Positions 13,492 through 27,700 of a stretch of 64,000 bases of DNA are shown piece after piece (position 1 is the stretch's first letter; the number at the start of each line of letters is the position of its first letter). The stretch is from Promerops cafer (Eukaryota; Chordata; Aves; Passeriformes; Nectariniidae), in NCBI GenBank assembly GCA_013398275.1, contig VZSE01004138.1:25215-89214 (forward strand), written 5' to 3'. The translations under genes and the position numbers were made by a program. Below the pieces are notes generated by a model, which worked only from the letters and a program-made list of their open reading frames with translations, searched no databases and was not told the origin of the DNA.

Positions 13492-16400
13492 TTTCAAGGA
13501 GTCATTAAAACTTGTCAGGCTGGCAAGGTATCACAAGAGGAGAGAGAAGACATGCTGTGAACAGCACAGTCTGTTTCTCACAGTCAGAAATGAGGGTCAG
13601 TTGGGGGGAAAAGAACTGTAAGCTCCAAGGAAAGCTTTACGTGGAAGTAAGTTAGGCATTTTATCATTTTTACCCTTTTCTCTACATGCTTTGAGCTTTG
13701 GGGGAGTGGAGGGGACAGGCAGAAGTGTTTGAAGATGCTGGTTCAGAGTCAATTTAATCAACTTCACAGTTCCTGAGACTTAAAGAACTTACAGGTACCA
13801 ATTTCAGCTGGATTGATGGTATGAGCCCAAATTGATAAAAGACCCAGTGCTAAAACAAGCAGGTCACATCATTTCACCCTCAATGAGATGCCAAATGTCA
13901 GCCCCATCACCGGAGGCCAGAAGAAATATGTGACCACATAGTGTACACAAAATTCACCTTTCCTGCTCTCCAGGAATGAGTTCGGTCCCACTGGCTGCAA
14001 TCTCAGACACCACAGGCAGAGCCGACCTGCGCAGCCCATGAATTTCACAGCCACTGCTGATTTCAGCTGAGAGAGACCCCGCTGTCTTTCTGAGCCCCAC
14101 CGTGCCCTTCTCTCCTCTTTTCCTAACCCTCCAGCAGCTTCTATTATTTTCCCCGGGAGGTGGAGATTTCTTGCACCTTCCAAATCCAGACTCTCCTCCA
14201 CTGCAGCCTGACATTCACCCCTTCTAAGGAAAGGGAAAGAAAAGTAATCACTTTTTCTCTCTCTTTCCAGCTTAGACCTTTCCTTAGGTCAAAGAGAGGT
14301 GGAAATCCTTGTGTAGAGCAGCATTATCACCCTGATGAGTGATGGTTATTTGGGCAGCTTATTTCACAGCTTATTTAACCACGGATAGATCTGAGTCATT
14401 CTCCTAACACAACACAACAACCCAAAGCCTGAAAAATGCCTGGAGCAACAGGAGCAATTACACAAACACTACTCAGGGAGTACAGCCCAGATCTTATCCA
14501 CTGGAGGTGTGGGGGGACCTGAGAAGCTCCCTGACCTGGAAAGCCATTCCAGGAGCCAGCAATTCCAGCTCCAGCTGGAGCTTGTTGCAAACCACCTCAC
14601 GCTATGTATGGTTTGAAAACAGCAGCAACAGACACATGGGAAAAATACAGGCTTTTTGATAACTATGCTTTATAGAAAGAAGAAATAATAATGCTGGTTT
14701 CTTCCAGCTGTCCACTAAGACAGCTGAGTTCATAAACAAAAAGTTCATAATCTAAGTGTAATAGATTTTGCTTCCTCAGGCAACACAGGGCTATGAAAGT
14801 GTTTAAAATGGACTTCTCTCTGTGTAATCAATAAAGCTTTCACAGAGATTGGTTCTGTTCCAAAGGCTTTTTTAGCTGCTTTCGCAGGACTCCCAAACAC
14901 CAAATAAGCCTTTTATCAATTTCTATTTTATAACTTTTTCCTATTTCTTTATAATCCCTCTTCAAAGTACACAGAATGTAATGGCAAAAGATTTATTTAA
15001 ATCATAATCTAAAAAAAAATCAACTCGTAATTTGTAACTCAAATTGTCACTGTGTGCAACTTCAGTTTTAGTGACAGAAAAAGTATTTGTATTTTATGGT
15101 CTCTTTCATTATATCTGCATTTGAAAACATCCAGGCTAAGAACCTCCTAACTGCCATTGAGTGTGTATTGACTTTACATGGATTTCCATCATAAATGGGA
15201 GGTTTAAATGGTTAACATAATAAAAACCTGTATATTCTCATTCTTATCAAAATAGATCAATTTACAAAGATTTTTCTTTTTTTCCTCTTCAACGTAACAT
15301 TTCATTGTCACTGTAATCACGTGGTAGAATTTTGACTGGGCACACCACACCTAAAATTATAAAACCTTAATTTGGGCTATTGTGTACAGGAACTCTGCAA
15401 TCAATTCAGATGGAAATGTATTAGCCCTTCTCCCACAGCAGTGTTTATTTACCCTCTCATCACTCACCACAGGCTCTGGCACACGTAATCCAGTGTCTGG
15501 GCATTTGCAATAAATAATTTCAATTTTTTTGCATATATTTCAGAATAATTCATCTGACTTTCCATGACTTCTCTAGGCTTCTCTTGTGGTTGCAGAGATC
15601 AGAACTCAACCATGCTGCAGGTCTGTGTACAACAGAACCAAAACCAGCTCTCCAATCACCCATCCTTGCCCATTCTCCCAGCCCACGTGTACTTTGTTCC
15701 CCACTGAAATCAAGCTGAGTACACTGCTAGGAAGAGTTTTTGCTCTCAAGGATTCTCTTCCTCTGCCAAAATCATTATGCTGAATTTCACCCAGAGAAAA
15801 TGGTCCAGTGGAGAATTTGGTGGATGTCTTTCCCTTCAGTCCACAATGCTGAAAACTGCCATGCAAAGCTGACTTCACTACTTTTGCAATGAAAAGGGAA
15901 GCAGGATAGTGCTAGGACTATTTAATGTGTTAATGTAACATTTGGCTACCCTCATATTGCAGCCATTTTCCCTAACAGAATTACAGCAACAGGAGCCCTG
16001 AGCATCCATTTTTCAAGAACTGAAGATTTGTCTGAATGTGAAGGAAAAATAAGTGCCTTGAGGCTCAATCCTGCAGGTGCTAAATGCCCACATACCTCAG
16101 AGAAATCATGCACATTCTGAGATTTAACCTGCTCTCATTCTTCCCTTGACTTATCTTGCAGGAGTTTGCACAAATGAGGCATAAGGAATGAGACCAGATT
16201 GTCTGCAGATAGAAGCCACAGTGGGATAAATCAGAGAGGGAATTTCAAGTCTAGTAGTTGTTCTCCACTACCCCCATATGTGGCCACATTTAGTCCGTAC
16301 AAAAAAATTCCTGGTGTGGAAATGACTGTGCCCACAGTGGAGCTACTGCAGAATTGCAACACAATGGGAACTGGGGCTGCTCAACATATTTTACAGCTGG

Positions 16401-19400
16401 ACCTATGTACTAATTCCATTTTATTCTAGATAACATGTTTCTTTAACATGATTAATCCCCAAGTAAATATTAGGCTTTTTTTCATTAGTAGCAGTCAATG
16501 AGTGGTTACCTCATATTTCTAATCTGCTATTTTTAACACCTGAGCACTGTCTTATTACCTTCCCCTGCCAAGCACATACTCTTGATCTACCACTTTGAAC
16601 TCTGAGGGTCTCAGAAAAGATCGATTATTTTTTTCTCTGATCTGTGGAGAAACTACTAAAATTGTATATAATCTGCTCTGAGAGGTACCAGGGACTTGAA
16701 GAGCTCTAGTATTTCTTTTTCCCTCTGAGAAGATGTTGTCAACATGGTCACAGGAGAGAAAACAGAAGGTGGTCTACGGCATCTGTAGAACTTATATATT
16801 AAGAAGGCAGAATATTTGGCAGTGAAAAAGTAAAGTGATCTAGAGTAGTAGTTTCAATTTATTTCAGCTACTGATTTCCACATCCATTTCAACACTCAGG
16901 AGGTGGTATCTGGAGCTGTGACATCTTGGGAGCACATTCCTGTACTCTGCCATAAAGTGCCTACTGTCCCTTCTGTTTCAAATGTCACCATCACTGTGTT
17001 CATCTCCCCTGAATTAACAGCAACAGCACTGAGCCCTACTGCAGTATGTCAGGATGCTTAAAATGCAGCACTCATGGCTGTCTGTATTCTCCATGACAAT
17101 CAAGTTACTTCAGATTCATTAAACAACCATGAAAAAATATCTTTGGATTGCTGGGCTGCCACAAAAAAGTCCTGTGGTTCTGTGATATTCCCTGCATATT
17201 CCCTGCCACAGAGAGTCGTTTTGTCTTAGTCTTCCATTGCCTAATGCATTTTATATGTACTCTTTAAAATAGATTTTTTTTTTACAGTCCAAAAGATTGC
17301 AATGCTAGTGAATATTGTACCCAAAGCCAATATTTATGAGAAATGTGGGCCAAGGAACACTCCTACAAAGACAGACACAGTTATTTTAAGCTAAATCATA
17401 AAATGCTTGCAATTCACATATAAGATGCTTACACAAAAAAGGACAAATGCTACACATGATTATATTAACAATAACAGTATGTCTCAAACCAGCACAATAA
17501 TCCTTCTGCTCTGCTCAGCAATGCTCAGGCTTCGGCAGCAGGACTGATGTGATTCAGTTTGGGACATGACATTTTAAAAAGACAAATTGAAATCCAAGCA
17601 GATGAGAACAACAGAGATGACAAAAAGGCTTAGAAAATATGATTCAGAAGGGTTTATGCTTTGCATTATTTCCACATGTATAAAGAAACTGGGACTTGAG
17701 AAATATCCCTCAAAGAAAGATGGAGTAAGAAAAAACAGTAGTTTCACTGAATGCTGAAATTGCTGTGTTTATCACTTTCTGTTTAATAATTTGGGTGAAG
17801 ACAAGAAAAATGAATGGGCAGAAAAGTGAAGTTATCTTCCCATTTGTTATGGCACAACATCATATAAAGATGTCACAGCTGTGGAATATGAAGAGGTGCA
17901 TACTGAAGGTGCTCTGACTGCAGGAGTATTTTCATGTGTACATCCTGTGGTGGTAAGTGAGCACTTATTCACTATTTAATTACCTACCCTCACTCTGTGG
18001 CTAAACACAGGGCTTAGTAAAAGGCCTTGTATTTCCTCAAAGGGCACCATTTCTTTTCTAGTCATTCCAAGTTCTTCTATAATGTTCAACACTACGATTA
18101 AAATGGTACGGAAAATAAATTTCCTTTAAAAAAAGAATAAAGCAAGAACACATTTCTGTTTCTCCTCCCTAGAAACACATTGCAGAAGAAAAATAAAAAA
18201 GAAAGGTATCCAACACTATCCAAATTAGACCCTGAGTGTTTCATCTTGTAATCAGGAACTGGTGACAGCAAGAACAGCCAAGGTCGGTCACGGTCTCTAC
18301 GGTCCCAATCCCTGCAGGAAAACCAAGTGCAGTGGGGAGGAGTGATAACAGCAGCAGTTCACTCAGAAGCTGTATTTCTGGAGAAGGTTTAGTGCCCAGG
18401 GCATTTTCAGAGCCTTCAGCTACCAAAATCCATATGTCTCTAGTAAATGTCCGTAAAACAGGATTTTTCAGAGACTAGTGACTTGATAAGCAAATTTCAA
18501 AGAGACAGAAAGAACTCATCCCAGGCAAAAGATTGATCCTCTGATCTCAAGCCTCTGTTCCACCACAGAGAGGATATGAGATCATTTGGATTAAATGCTT
18601 ATGTGATTTTATTAGCATGGGTAATACGAATTTTTCCTTAATTCAGTTTCTGAAAATGGCTATTTTAGCTGAAATAGCAGGAAGAAGTTATCTAAAAGGA
18701 GACAGTGGCAGTGAAAGGAGGGAAGGTCACATGCACTTTGAAGCTACAAACATACCTGAAAATAAGGTCTTAGTGTAAAATGATGACAATAAGGAGCACT
18801 AACAAGTCCACCTTTCCTATCTATGGAATACCAATTACCTGATGTAAATATATAACCACTCACAATCTTTTCAGACTGAAAAAGGCTGAAAGGAAATAGC
18901 CCAAACTGAGTGGCAATCTGACTGCAGTTTAGAAAGCATTAACCCAAAGGCAACAATATTCACTCCTGGTTTATTGGAAGGGTTGCTTGGGGTATTTTTA
19001 GAAATACACTTATGCAAAACTAATGTATGCATTTAGAAATAAATTTTTTGATACTAGACTGTCATTTAAATTCCAATTTTCATATTATTTAGGTGTGAAC
19101 TTCCATGGAAAAGATGCTTTCAGGAAGAGAATTCAGACCTAATTCTGTAGTCACACATTGTCCCCCTCCTCACCCAGGTCCCTCCACACTGACACTTGAG
19201 TCATGTTCCCTTATTTACCTCTGGTTACCCGAGGGGACAAGAGCATTATGGGCTGCAAATGCTCAGAGTAACAGCAGCAACAGATGTTTATTGCTTCGGA
19301 GGAGCCTACTCCCCCAGCACTAAATTAAGTGCCTTAAAATAAACAGATAATAAACCAGGAAAACCAGGCCATAGATCTGTCATACCTAAAACATTGTAAC

Positions 19401-20481
19401 CACCTGGTAATTCCTGCATGTTTATTCAGAGCTGACACTGTAAACAACCCAGTGGTGAATGTTTGCATTCATGATATCCAGGGGCAAGACAAGCAGCTCT
19501 GATGCATCACAGAGTTTAGTGAATAAATGCCTGGCTGCGGGGCCTGAAAATGAGTCTCAGAAGATGAAAAGCTTAATTTTTGAGTCACTACTCATAAAAG
19601 GTTAAATATATATAGTGAGAAAAGCTAAACCAAGAAATTGACAATTACTTAGCAAAATATAAAAACTTGCAGTTGCTGCAAACTTCAGACTTGGACAATT
19701 TCTGCAATTATTTCACTGCTCTTTTTTGAGGACTGCTGCAAACTTTGCCACATTTCATGATTAGAAACCCACTTCTAATTTTCAGAGTTGATTCATACAT
19801 AACTAGTTGAAAAATTGTTTTGTTCTACTTGTTGAAAAACTGTGTTTATTCTCCTGCCTCTAGTATGCACACTTCTGATGCAGTTTTAATACCTATAGAT
19901 AATATTGTCTCTCTGTCTCCTCTGTGTCTAAGCCTACCAAACACTGTTCTGCTACTCATTTTCCATTCCCTTCTAGGCCCTCTGCATCTCTCCAGCCCCA
20001 TGCTTCCTGTGTGGGGGCTTTCCAAGTGAGATCCCATCATTGTTTTCCAATAGTACGAGTATTTTTCTGTTGGAATTACCTTGCTGGATGTGCTCTACAA
20101 CCACATCTGCCTTTTCACCACTGTTTTGGTGTGTACCTTCTGGTATTTATAGCTGGTCCTTCTTCATCTCCATCATTTTCTCCACATCATGTCTTCAGTT
20201 CTTGATGTAAATTCTTGTTCCCTGTCACCAAGAAAATATTGCCTCATTGTATAAATCCCAGTATTTTAGTTTTGAAGATAATTCAGTTCTCTTTGAATAA
20301 TTTGCTAATTTTCTATTTGATAATGTCCCAGATTTTAGTCTCTTTTGTTTTATGTGGATTAAAATATACTTGTGTCTCAGTTTTGAGACAAACATAAAAG
20401 AGGACACTGCAATGAGTACTCTTCTCTAAAGAGTTTCAACATTTCCCCTCCACCAATAGAAAATTAATACTAATAAAGTGG

Positions 20482-20515
20482 GAAAAAAAAAAACCAACCA
20501 AACCAAAACCAACAG
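20482..20515. repeat. A-run followed by short imperfect (accaa) repeats
   Basis: A run of A residues is followed by imperfect accaa/accaaa units up to about 20515. It is low-complexity sequence with no evidence of function. Confidence 0.5.
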
Positions 20516-23500
20516 TTTATTAACAACAGAATGCCCACAAGGCAAGGAAGAAAAGTAAACAACTGCTGAATAGCAAATCCTCAGAACTCAGCCCCAGCCC
20601 CACACACACAGAAGGACAAAGACCCTCGCACACGGCCCGTGCCTTAAAGATCCAGCAACAATTTTGGGGCATAAAGCTGAGGATCATGGAGTAGGCTGTC
20701 ATCAGAAGTTACTCCAAGACAACTTGAAAAGATGTTTTAATAATCTTTCCAAAATCTGACTTGGTTTACTTTTGTCAAATCTGGTTTTAGCCCTGTATTT
20801 CTTCATCTCCAAAATATGACTCTTCATCAATCCATGTATTCTAGTCTTTGGGGGTTCTTATTCAATCCTACACTTTTCTGGAAATAATCTTATCATTATT
20901 TTTAGAGTTCTTTATACACTTTCCCTCCCCTTTCCCACACTTTTTATACACATTTGTGATGGATTTTCCTCTTTTTACTTCCAAGTTTTTCCCCATTTAT
21001 ATCCACGCAATTGACTTCACACTAGGAGCTCCTGTGAACCAAAATATGTCCTATTAAAAGTGACAACTTCAGTCACAGATATGCTCTTGCCTATAGTTGT
21101 CACTTAGAATGAACCAGCTCATACTTAATCAGGATTCTATATACTTTTCTGACTCCCATTTTCCTTCCCTGTACTATGCAAAACCTTCAAGACGTGTTGT
21201 GGATGTTAGCCCACCGTGCTGCTTTTTTCAGTAGTATACTACTATGTGTTTTTATGCATTTACCAAGAGCCTCCATTTTGCTCCTGGAATTAAAAAGTAG
21301 CCTCTTTTTCCTGGTGACACTGCTGGGACTATTTATCCAGCTACCATTCTCACCGTTAACAGGTTATTCTGTTTCCATGTCGCTCTTTCTGCCATGCAGG
21401 AATATTTTGTTTCCTATTGTCATAAACAAGGACAAAAATTAGAAACAGCTTTTCCCAATTACCAGCCTTTGTCTCCAAACATGGAACATTCCCCTCAGCC
21501 CCGGTGCAAGGACAGGTCATTTCTCAAAGCTGACATCCAGTCACACAAACAGGGACATGGGGCCATGCAGGAGCACAGAGCTTGAGGCTCACCAATACGT
21601 TGATTAGGCCAAAGTCACAGTTCAAAGTGGCATTTACAAATAAACCAACAAACTTCAGGCTATTTTATCCAGAAAAAATCCTGGTTTTGTTTACAGCTGA
21701 AAAATAATTTCATCTGTGAAAGTAAAAAAGATTATTTTTCACTAGAATTTAGAAAGCCGGTGAGAAGAGCAAAGAAAAAGATATCAGCAACAAAGCAAAA
21801 TTATACTGCAATAAGAGAAATTTGATGGCCTTTCCTGTGAACACATTGATCTCTTTGCACAATTTTTCTGTTACCAGAGAAACAATGCTGTTAGGTTCCT
21901 TTACCACTAAATTCAGCTTAGACTGATTCCTTTCTTAGCAAGGTTGATAATAGAGTCTGGTCTGATTACTCGGTAAAACCTAACCTTTCCCCTTTAAAGA
22001 AAACAAATATATTTTTTTAAAAATTGGTACGAGAAAATCCAGATAAAATACTGACTATTTTTTTTACACAAATGTTTAACACAAGCAAAGGAAATTTCTG
22101 CCAGTGCTAGATACTCTATTTTAATATACACACTGGGTGAAGAGAATTAAATTAAATTAGAGCAGCAACAGCTGGAAAATACACAAAGATTTGCTTTCCT
22201 CCTTGATTGTACCCATGGTTTGAACTGTGTGCGCTGGTATTTTTGTCTGTTACTTTTTACTTCTCTCCCCATCATTACTCAGCTCCTTATTCATTCCTGT
22301 GTGCTGTCTCTTACCAGCTGCCTGCTATGATGATCATCTTTGCAGTATTCATCTCTGCTCTTTCCATCTTGATATTATTGCAGCAAAACATGCAACAAAA
22401 TATACAAAACTGAGCAAAGAAACAAACAGGAATGAGGCACATGCTAGAACCTCAGACTCACGAAAGAACAGGCATGATTTGATAGAAATCTGTTGTCTTT
22501 GTCTCATAGAAAGCTACAAAAAATTTGGTCAGTTCTGTTTTCACTGTCCTTTGGCAGAGAAGTGACTTTATCTAGCAACACAACCTCCCCGTTTCAGGAC
22601 TTGGCCGATGACCAGCCCCACTCCACACTCCAGTCTGACTCAAGTTCTGTTCTTTGCTCATTTCCCATCGCCCGTTCCCTTCAATGTCAGTAGAAATCTC
22701 TTTACATAGACACATACCCATGTCCTACATACATAGGAGAAACTGTTCCATATTTCTGATGCACTTCTTGAGATAAAGAAACTGGAACTGCACACATTGT
22801 CCTAGACGTCAACATATATTTTCATAATGTCTATTCCTTTCCTAATGACCTTTAGTTATTGATTTGCATTTTTACCTGTAATCGATGAAGGTGATCAAAG
22901 GAAACCAAAATCAAATTGCAGTAAAGGCATTTCTAATGGAACATTTAAGAGAAGTGGGAAGCAGTCGTTTCAAAATTGAATTCCTTAATCAAAATTCAAG
23001 ACTCCAGAGCTATCAGCAGCCACAAATGTTTTTGAAATGGATGACAAGATGGTATGCTATCAACAGATACTCTCCTATATTGCAAAAACAAACGTAATTT
23101 ATTTCAGAGTGGCACAGCCAGCAGACTGAGGAAAGTTATTATATACTCAAGGCAAAATAAGCCAAGTGTGCTTTACTTGCTTGTTTTCAATTTGGCAGAT
23201 TTCAAATTCCTTTGACAACAGAAGAGAGGCTGAGAATAGAACTCAATTTGTGAAGCTGATTTTAGCATTATTTACAAGCAAAGAAATAACGTTGACTGAT
23301 TAACTACATATTATCCCATAAATTTTTCTAACTGGGATACTGAAAGAGGGCAGAGCTTCCTTGGTTTAGCTTTAAAATCTTCACTATCCCATGGATAATG
23401 ACCAATGCTGTTTCCATGGAGAATAGTCCAGAACTTTCCCCAGCTCTGATTTCCTGTATAATGTTAACATTTTAAGGCAGCAGTGCAATTTTAGGGATTT

Positions 23501-24674
23501 AGACTGAATATTGCTTCACAGATTAAGAAAGAACATAGTGTGACTTTCTGTTACTCAAATGAATGCGAATAGGTAATATCTTCATCTATATCCAGGTAAA
23601 TTTTCTGGCAGATTAAAATAATTTGACTGCAAAAACCTTTAAAATTAACCTACAGTTACTTCTGTATTAACAAAAGCACTTCCTCTCCAGGGAAAGAGAT
23701 TTTCATTAAATTCTTATCTCATATAAATGAAGAAACACATTTTCCAATACAGAATTAGAGCTTCAGTGCCAAGAAATCTCGCTCAGTTTGACTATAAGGA
23801 ATATTTTCTAAAGATGTACCCTAGATTCTTGCTACAACTATCCAGACTTTTCACTGACTCAAGTGGTGTCTTCTTTGCCACTTTGAGAATTGACAATAAT
23901 GTATGTGTCAGAAGGTTCTAAATGCTTAGTTTCTTATGACAACTTACCTCTGAGATAAGAAATATCCACAACCGAGGAGCTTTGCCTGCTGCTTATCTCA
24001 TTGTGTACAAAACCCCAGTTAAAAACTGTAACTTCATTCCAGGCAATGGAAACTTTTCATCTCTTTTAACAGGGCCAAGATTCCACCCACACACTTTCCC
24101 TCCACAGACAATCTGTGGAGTGCTCCAAATAAACCAAATTACATTCTACGCATGGAATATGCCAGGACAGAAGGGTTAAGAATTAGAAGAGCCACTTTCA
24201 TACTTAAAAAGCACAATGGATTGGTACAAAACCTTGCTGATATCATGTCCCTGATGAAAAAGAACAATTAATGCTCTGTCCTAAAATTGGTTGTGGGACT
24301 GAGTCATCACCACAGAAGTCAATTGGATTTAGGTGAATGCACTTAGCTACAAATATTTTCCCTAATACTGTTTCCATTATGGAACTTCACTGTAGCAAAG
24401 AGAGGGAATTTATGGGTAAGTTTTAGAAAAGAAAGATTTAAAATACAACACACAAGGCATGAGCAACTATTTCATATAGAGAAGAAAAACACTATTGATG
24501 ACCACACTTGAAGAAAACGCCAAACAACACTAGATAATACCAAAAATGCACTGAACTTTCTCAGGATACAGGTGGGTCAGTCTAAGGCAGCACAAACATT
24601 GTGTGCTGGGGCAGGAAGGGGAATCAAAGATGGAGCCAGTTTTGTTGGAGCTTGCCAGCATAGACAAAGATGGG

Positions 24675-24743
24675 AAAATGGCCCATTTTTTCTGGAGTTC
24701 ACTGACTGTGCAAACTCTGTGCTTGATAAAATGGCCCATTTTT
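24675..24743. repeat. Duplicated 16-bp near-palindromic motif, 53 bp apart
   Basis: aaaatggcccattttt occurs at 24675-24690 and again at 24728-24743. The motif is close to self-complementary and contains AAAATGGC, similar to the core of YY1 sites (AANATGGC). The sequence between the copies is not obviously duplicated, so this is a pair of motifs rather than a tandem repeat. A regulatory role is only inferred. Confidence 0.6.
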
Positions 24744-27700
24744 CTTGCTTTATGCACATTGATTTCCAATCCACAAAGCTTGGGATGTTCTCATTTGTCT
24801 TCCAAGGGAAAATCTATCAGAAATCCTGTTGTCCTCTCCTTTGAGGAAAAGGAAGAAGGAAGAAATATCAGCCATTGCCTTTTTTTTTTTTAAGTTCTTT
24901 CCCCCTGCAAGTTGTGCAAGAGTAAATTAGAGAAACTCACATTCATTTATGGAGAGGAAGATGTGGCATGGTTGGAGTTGGCTGGTGGTAGTTGGTTATG
25001 GTTCTGGTTTAGGTTTTTATTTTTTTTTAATTGAGAGAAATGTAGAGTTCATTGCCAAGTTCACTGATTTCAGTGAAAAACGTCATAATGGAATAATGAC
25101 ATTAAATTTTTTTAAAAAAAGAAGGAAATGTGGCAGGAGCAAAAAAGACACCAAAAGCATCCAAATTATTGTAGCAAAACGCTTAAAGACTTGTTTAATG
25201 AGTCTCTAAATATATTTTAAAGGTGAAAACACAGAAAGCTGTCTTAATGCATGAAGAATCTTTTCACAGCCACTTCAAGTGTCATCTGGCAGCAAAAGCA
25301 ACAGTGAATAAATAGGATTCCTAAAGCTAAGAATCATAGCTCAGCTGAAACCATTGGTGATGTCACTGAAATCAGAGTTCAGAGCAGCAATTTAGAAAAC
25401 ACTAAAATATATTGGTTTGCAACTCAGTGCACAGTGTGGCTTTATTCTTTTCTTTGATTAGAATCTCCTATCAAATAATTCACCACATGAAGTCACAAGG
25501 GCCCAAATATTCAACAGGAAAGAAAAGGAAGGGAAGAACGTTTGGACTAAGCACCTAATGCTTGAACCAAGTTATTTGGGTCCGAATCATTTGGCCCACA
25601 GCTCTTTCAATACAATTTTGACAAAGTTTTCAGAAAACTCTAATTACTTTGAAACTCTTTGGTAAAGTATCTTCATTTAAATATAGCAAACGTATTTTTG
25701 CTACCAGCCTACAGAACACAGTGATTAATTCTTTCAAGCTTTCTGTGAGCACCATCTGGCTGTCGTGATGGTTGCTATTTTACTTATCAACATGTTTTAA
25801 CAAATTTTCTTTTGACCATTTAGTCTTTGACAGTGTCTTTTTGACTGAGAACACAAGGTACTTGGTATTCTCACCACATTCGTGTTATCCACAGCGGCTG
25901 CTGGAACCTGTCAAGTGAGATGGAGAAGCATGGGCAAGATTTGTGTGGGGAAACAATTTCAGATGGTGCTTTCTTCAAAGGAAGGGAGATTCTTCCAGTT
26001 CAGAAGGGAAGTGCTCTTTCTATAGGTGTTGGGGCAGCCCCTGAATGATTCTCAGAAGCTATTTTCTCCTCACTTAATAAATCTTGCATTGAACGCAAAA
26101 CCAAAAATTCTTTGGAACAGATGGAACACCCATGTCAGAATAGTCATTTATGCTTAGGAGATCTCCAAGTTGGAGAAATAATAAGAGGACTCTGGGAAAT
26201 TAATGGCTAGGAAGAAAGGTGACCCATCTGAAATACAAGTAGGTGAGGAAGGAGAAGTTAAGATCATGTGAAACTGCAGAGGAATGCCCCATTAAAACAA
26301 GTAAGGTTGTTGCTGAGGATGGATATGATCTCTACTTTGAACTAGCATCTACCAGGAGGAGTCTCTGTCTATTATAGATCATGTTTAAATTATGTATTTC
26401 AGGGAAAAAAATTCCATACAGTGAGCTGTCACCTACTGTAACCAAGCCACTTGCCATCAACAGGGAGAGTTAGGAAAACACATGAAGAACAGTCTAGAAA
26501 ACACAGAATAAGGGCTGGGTTTAAACATCTCAAGCAATTTACTTTTTCAGTATCATGAGATTCTGGAGCAAGATTTCACAGTTTTTCTGAAGCACTGTCT
26601 TAAAGCTGCTGTGAAATAAAAGCTGCTGTTTTAAACCTGTTTGATGACCTCATTAATCTCTTCCTGTTTTTATGACCTGTTCGGCTGCAGAACAATTCTC
26701 CCATTATCTATAATCCCACATTATTAGAGGAGCATGAGCCTCTTGTGGAGGATGGATCATACAGATGTATTGACAAAAAGCAGAGTTTGGACTTCTTTTT
26801 TTCTTTTCAATTTACCTGAGCTTTGTGTCAAAATGGAATTCTATCAGACTCCAAGTGAACAAAGTCAAAGCGGTTCGAACCAAAAAGATATTAACACATG
26901 GCTATGATTTAACCTAACAACACAATGAGAATGCCATTGTATTCATTCAAATGCATAGGGACCTCAGTGCTTCAGAGCATTTGTATTTGTATTTTTGAAG
27001 AGAATATTGCTTTACAAGAAAACTGGAAAAAGGATAGCTTTTTAAAGCTCTGATTGGAAAAAAAATTACTTTTCAACTAGGTTGAATCAACAGGTATAGA
27101 TCTGCTGGAAAAAGAACATGAAACTGATTAAGAAAAATAATGTTTACACATAGTTGTTATTTTAATATATTCACCCATCATGAAGCTGGTTAAGCAGAAG
27201 TTGATTCTGTATTTCAGATACAATCTCAAGATCATAAAAACATTCTACTGTCCTTCTGTTATTCTCAGCTGTGCTCAGAGGAGTCCATGTGACATCCAGC
27301 CAGAATGGCCAAACAAAAGAGCCCCAGGTGTTTACTAAGACACCTTTGCCCAAAACCCAGAGGAAGAAATATTTCCTTTCAGACTGGGAGCATTTGACAT
27401 GAAAACTTCCCAACTTACCTGCCTGCACACGATTTATAGAAAACTAAGAGAATAACTTTTAATATCAAATTACTGATTCTGATAGCATATTCCTTGCTCC
27501 AAATACATGTTTGAAAAGAGCCTTCTTAAGAAGACATTTTTAAAAGATAAAAGACTAGGGATTTTGATGACACATACACCAGATATTGAAATATCACATA
27601 TATTCAAAGGCAAATAAAACAAAGTGTTTAAAAAGCCTAATGTAATCCCATACTTTTAATGCACAGGCACCTTCTTTGGGCTGTGCTGGAATGTGGTTTT

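Noticed and set aside
13869..14214. Minus-strand open frames of 110 and 86 codons
   Set aside because: GC-richer patch; no domain, no splice-site logic, and no upstream or downstream partner exon.
17172..17190. gtggttctgtgat, similar to the CR1 terminal repeat
   Set aside because: A single short match with no upstream CR1 sequence.
26872..26881. ggttcgaacc, resembling a tRNA T-arm
   Set aside because: No acceptor, D or anticodon stems can be formed upstream and there is no A-box. It is just a 10-bp palindrome.
27171..27428. Minus-strand 85-codon frame rich in Trp and aromatic residues
   Set aside because: No family resemblance I could defend, no splice context, and normal for a chance frame.
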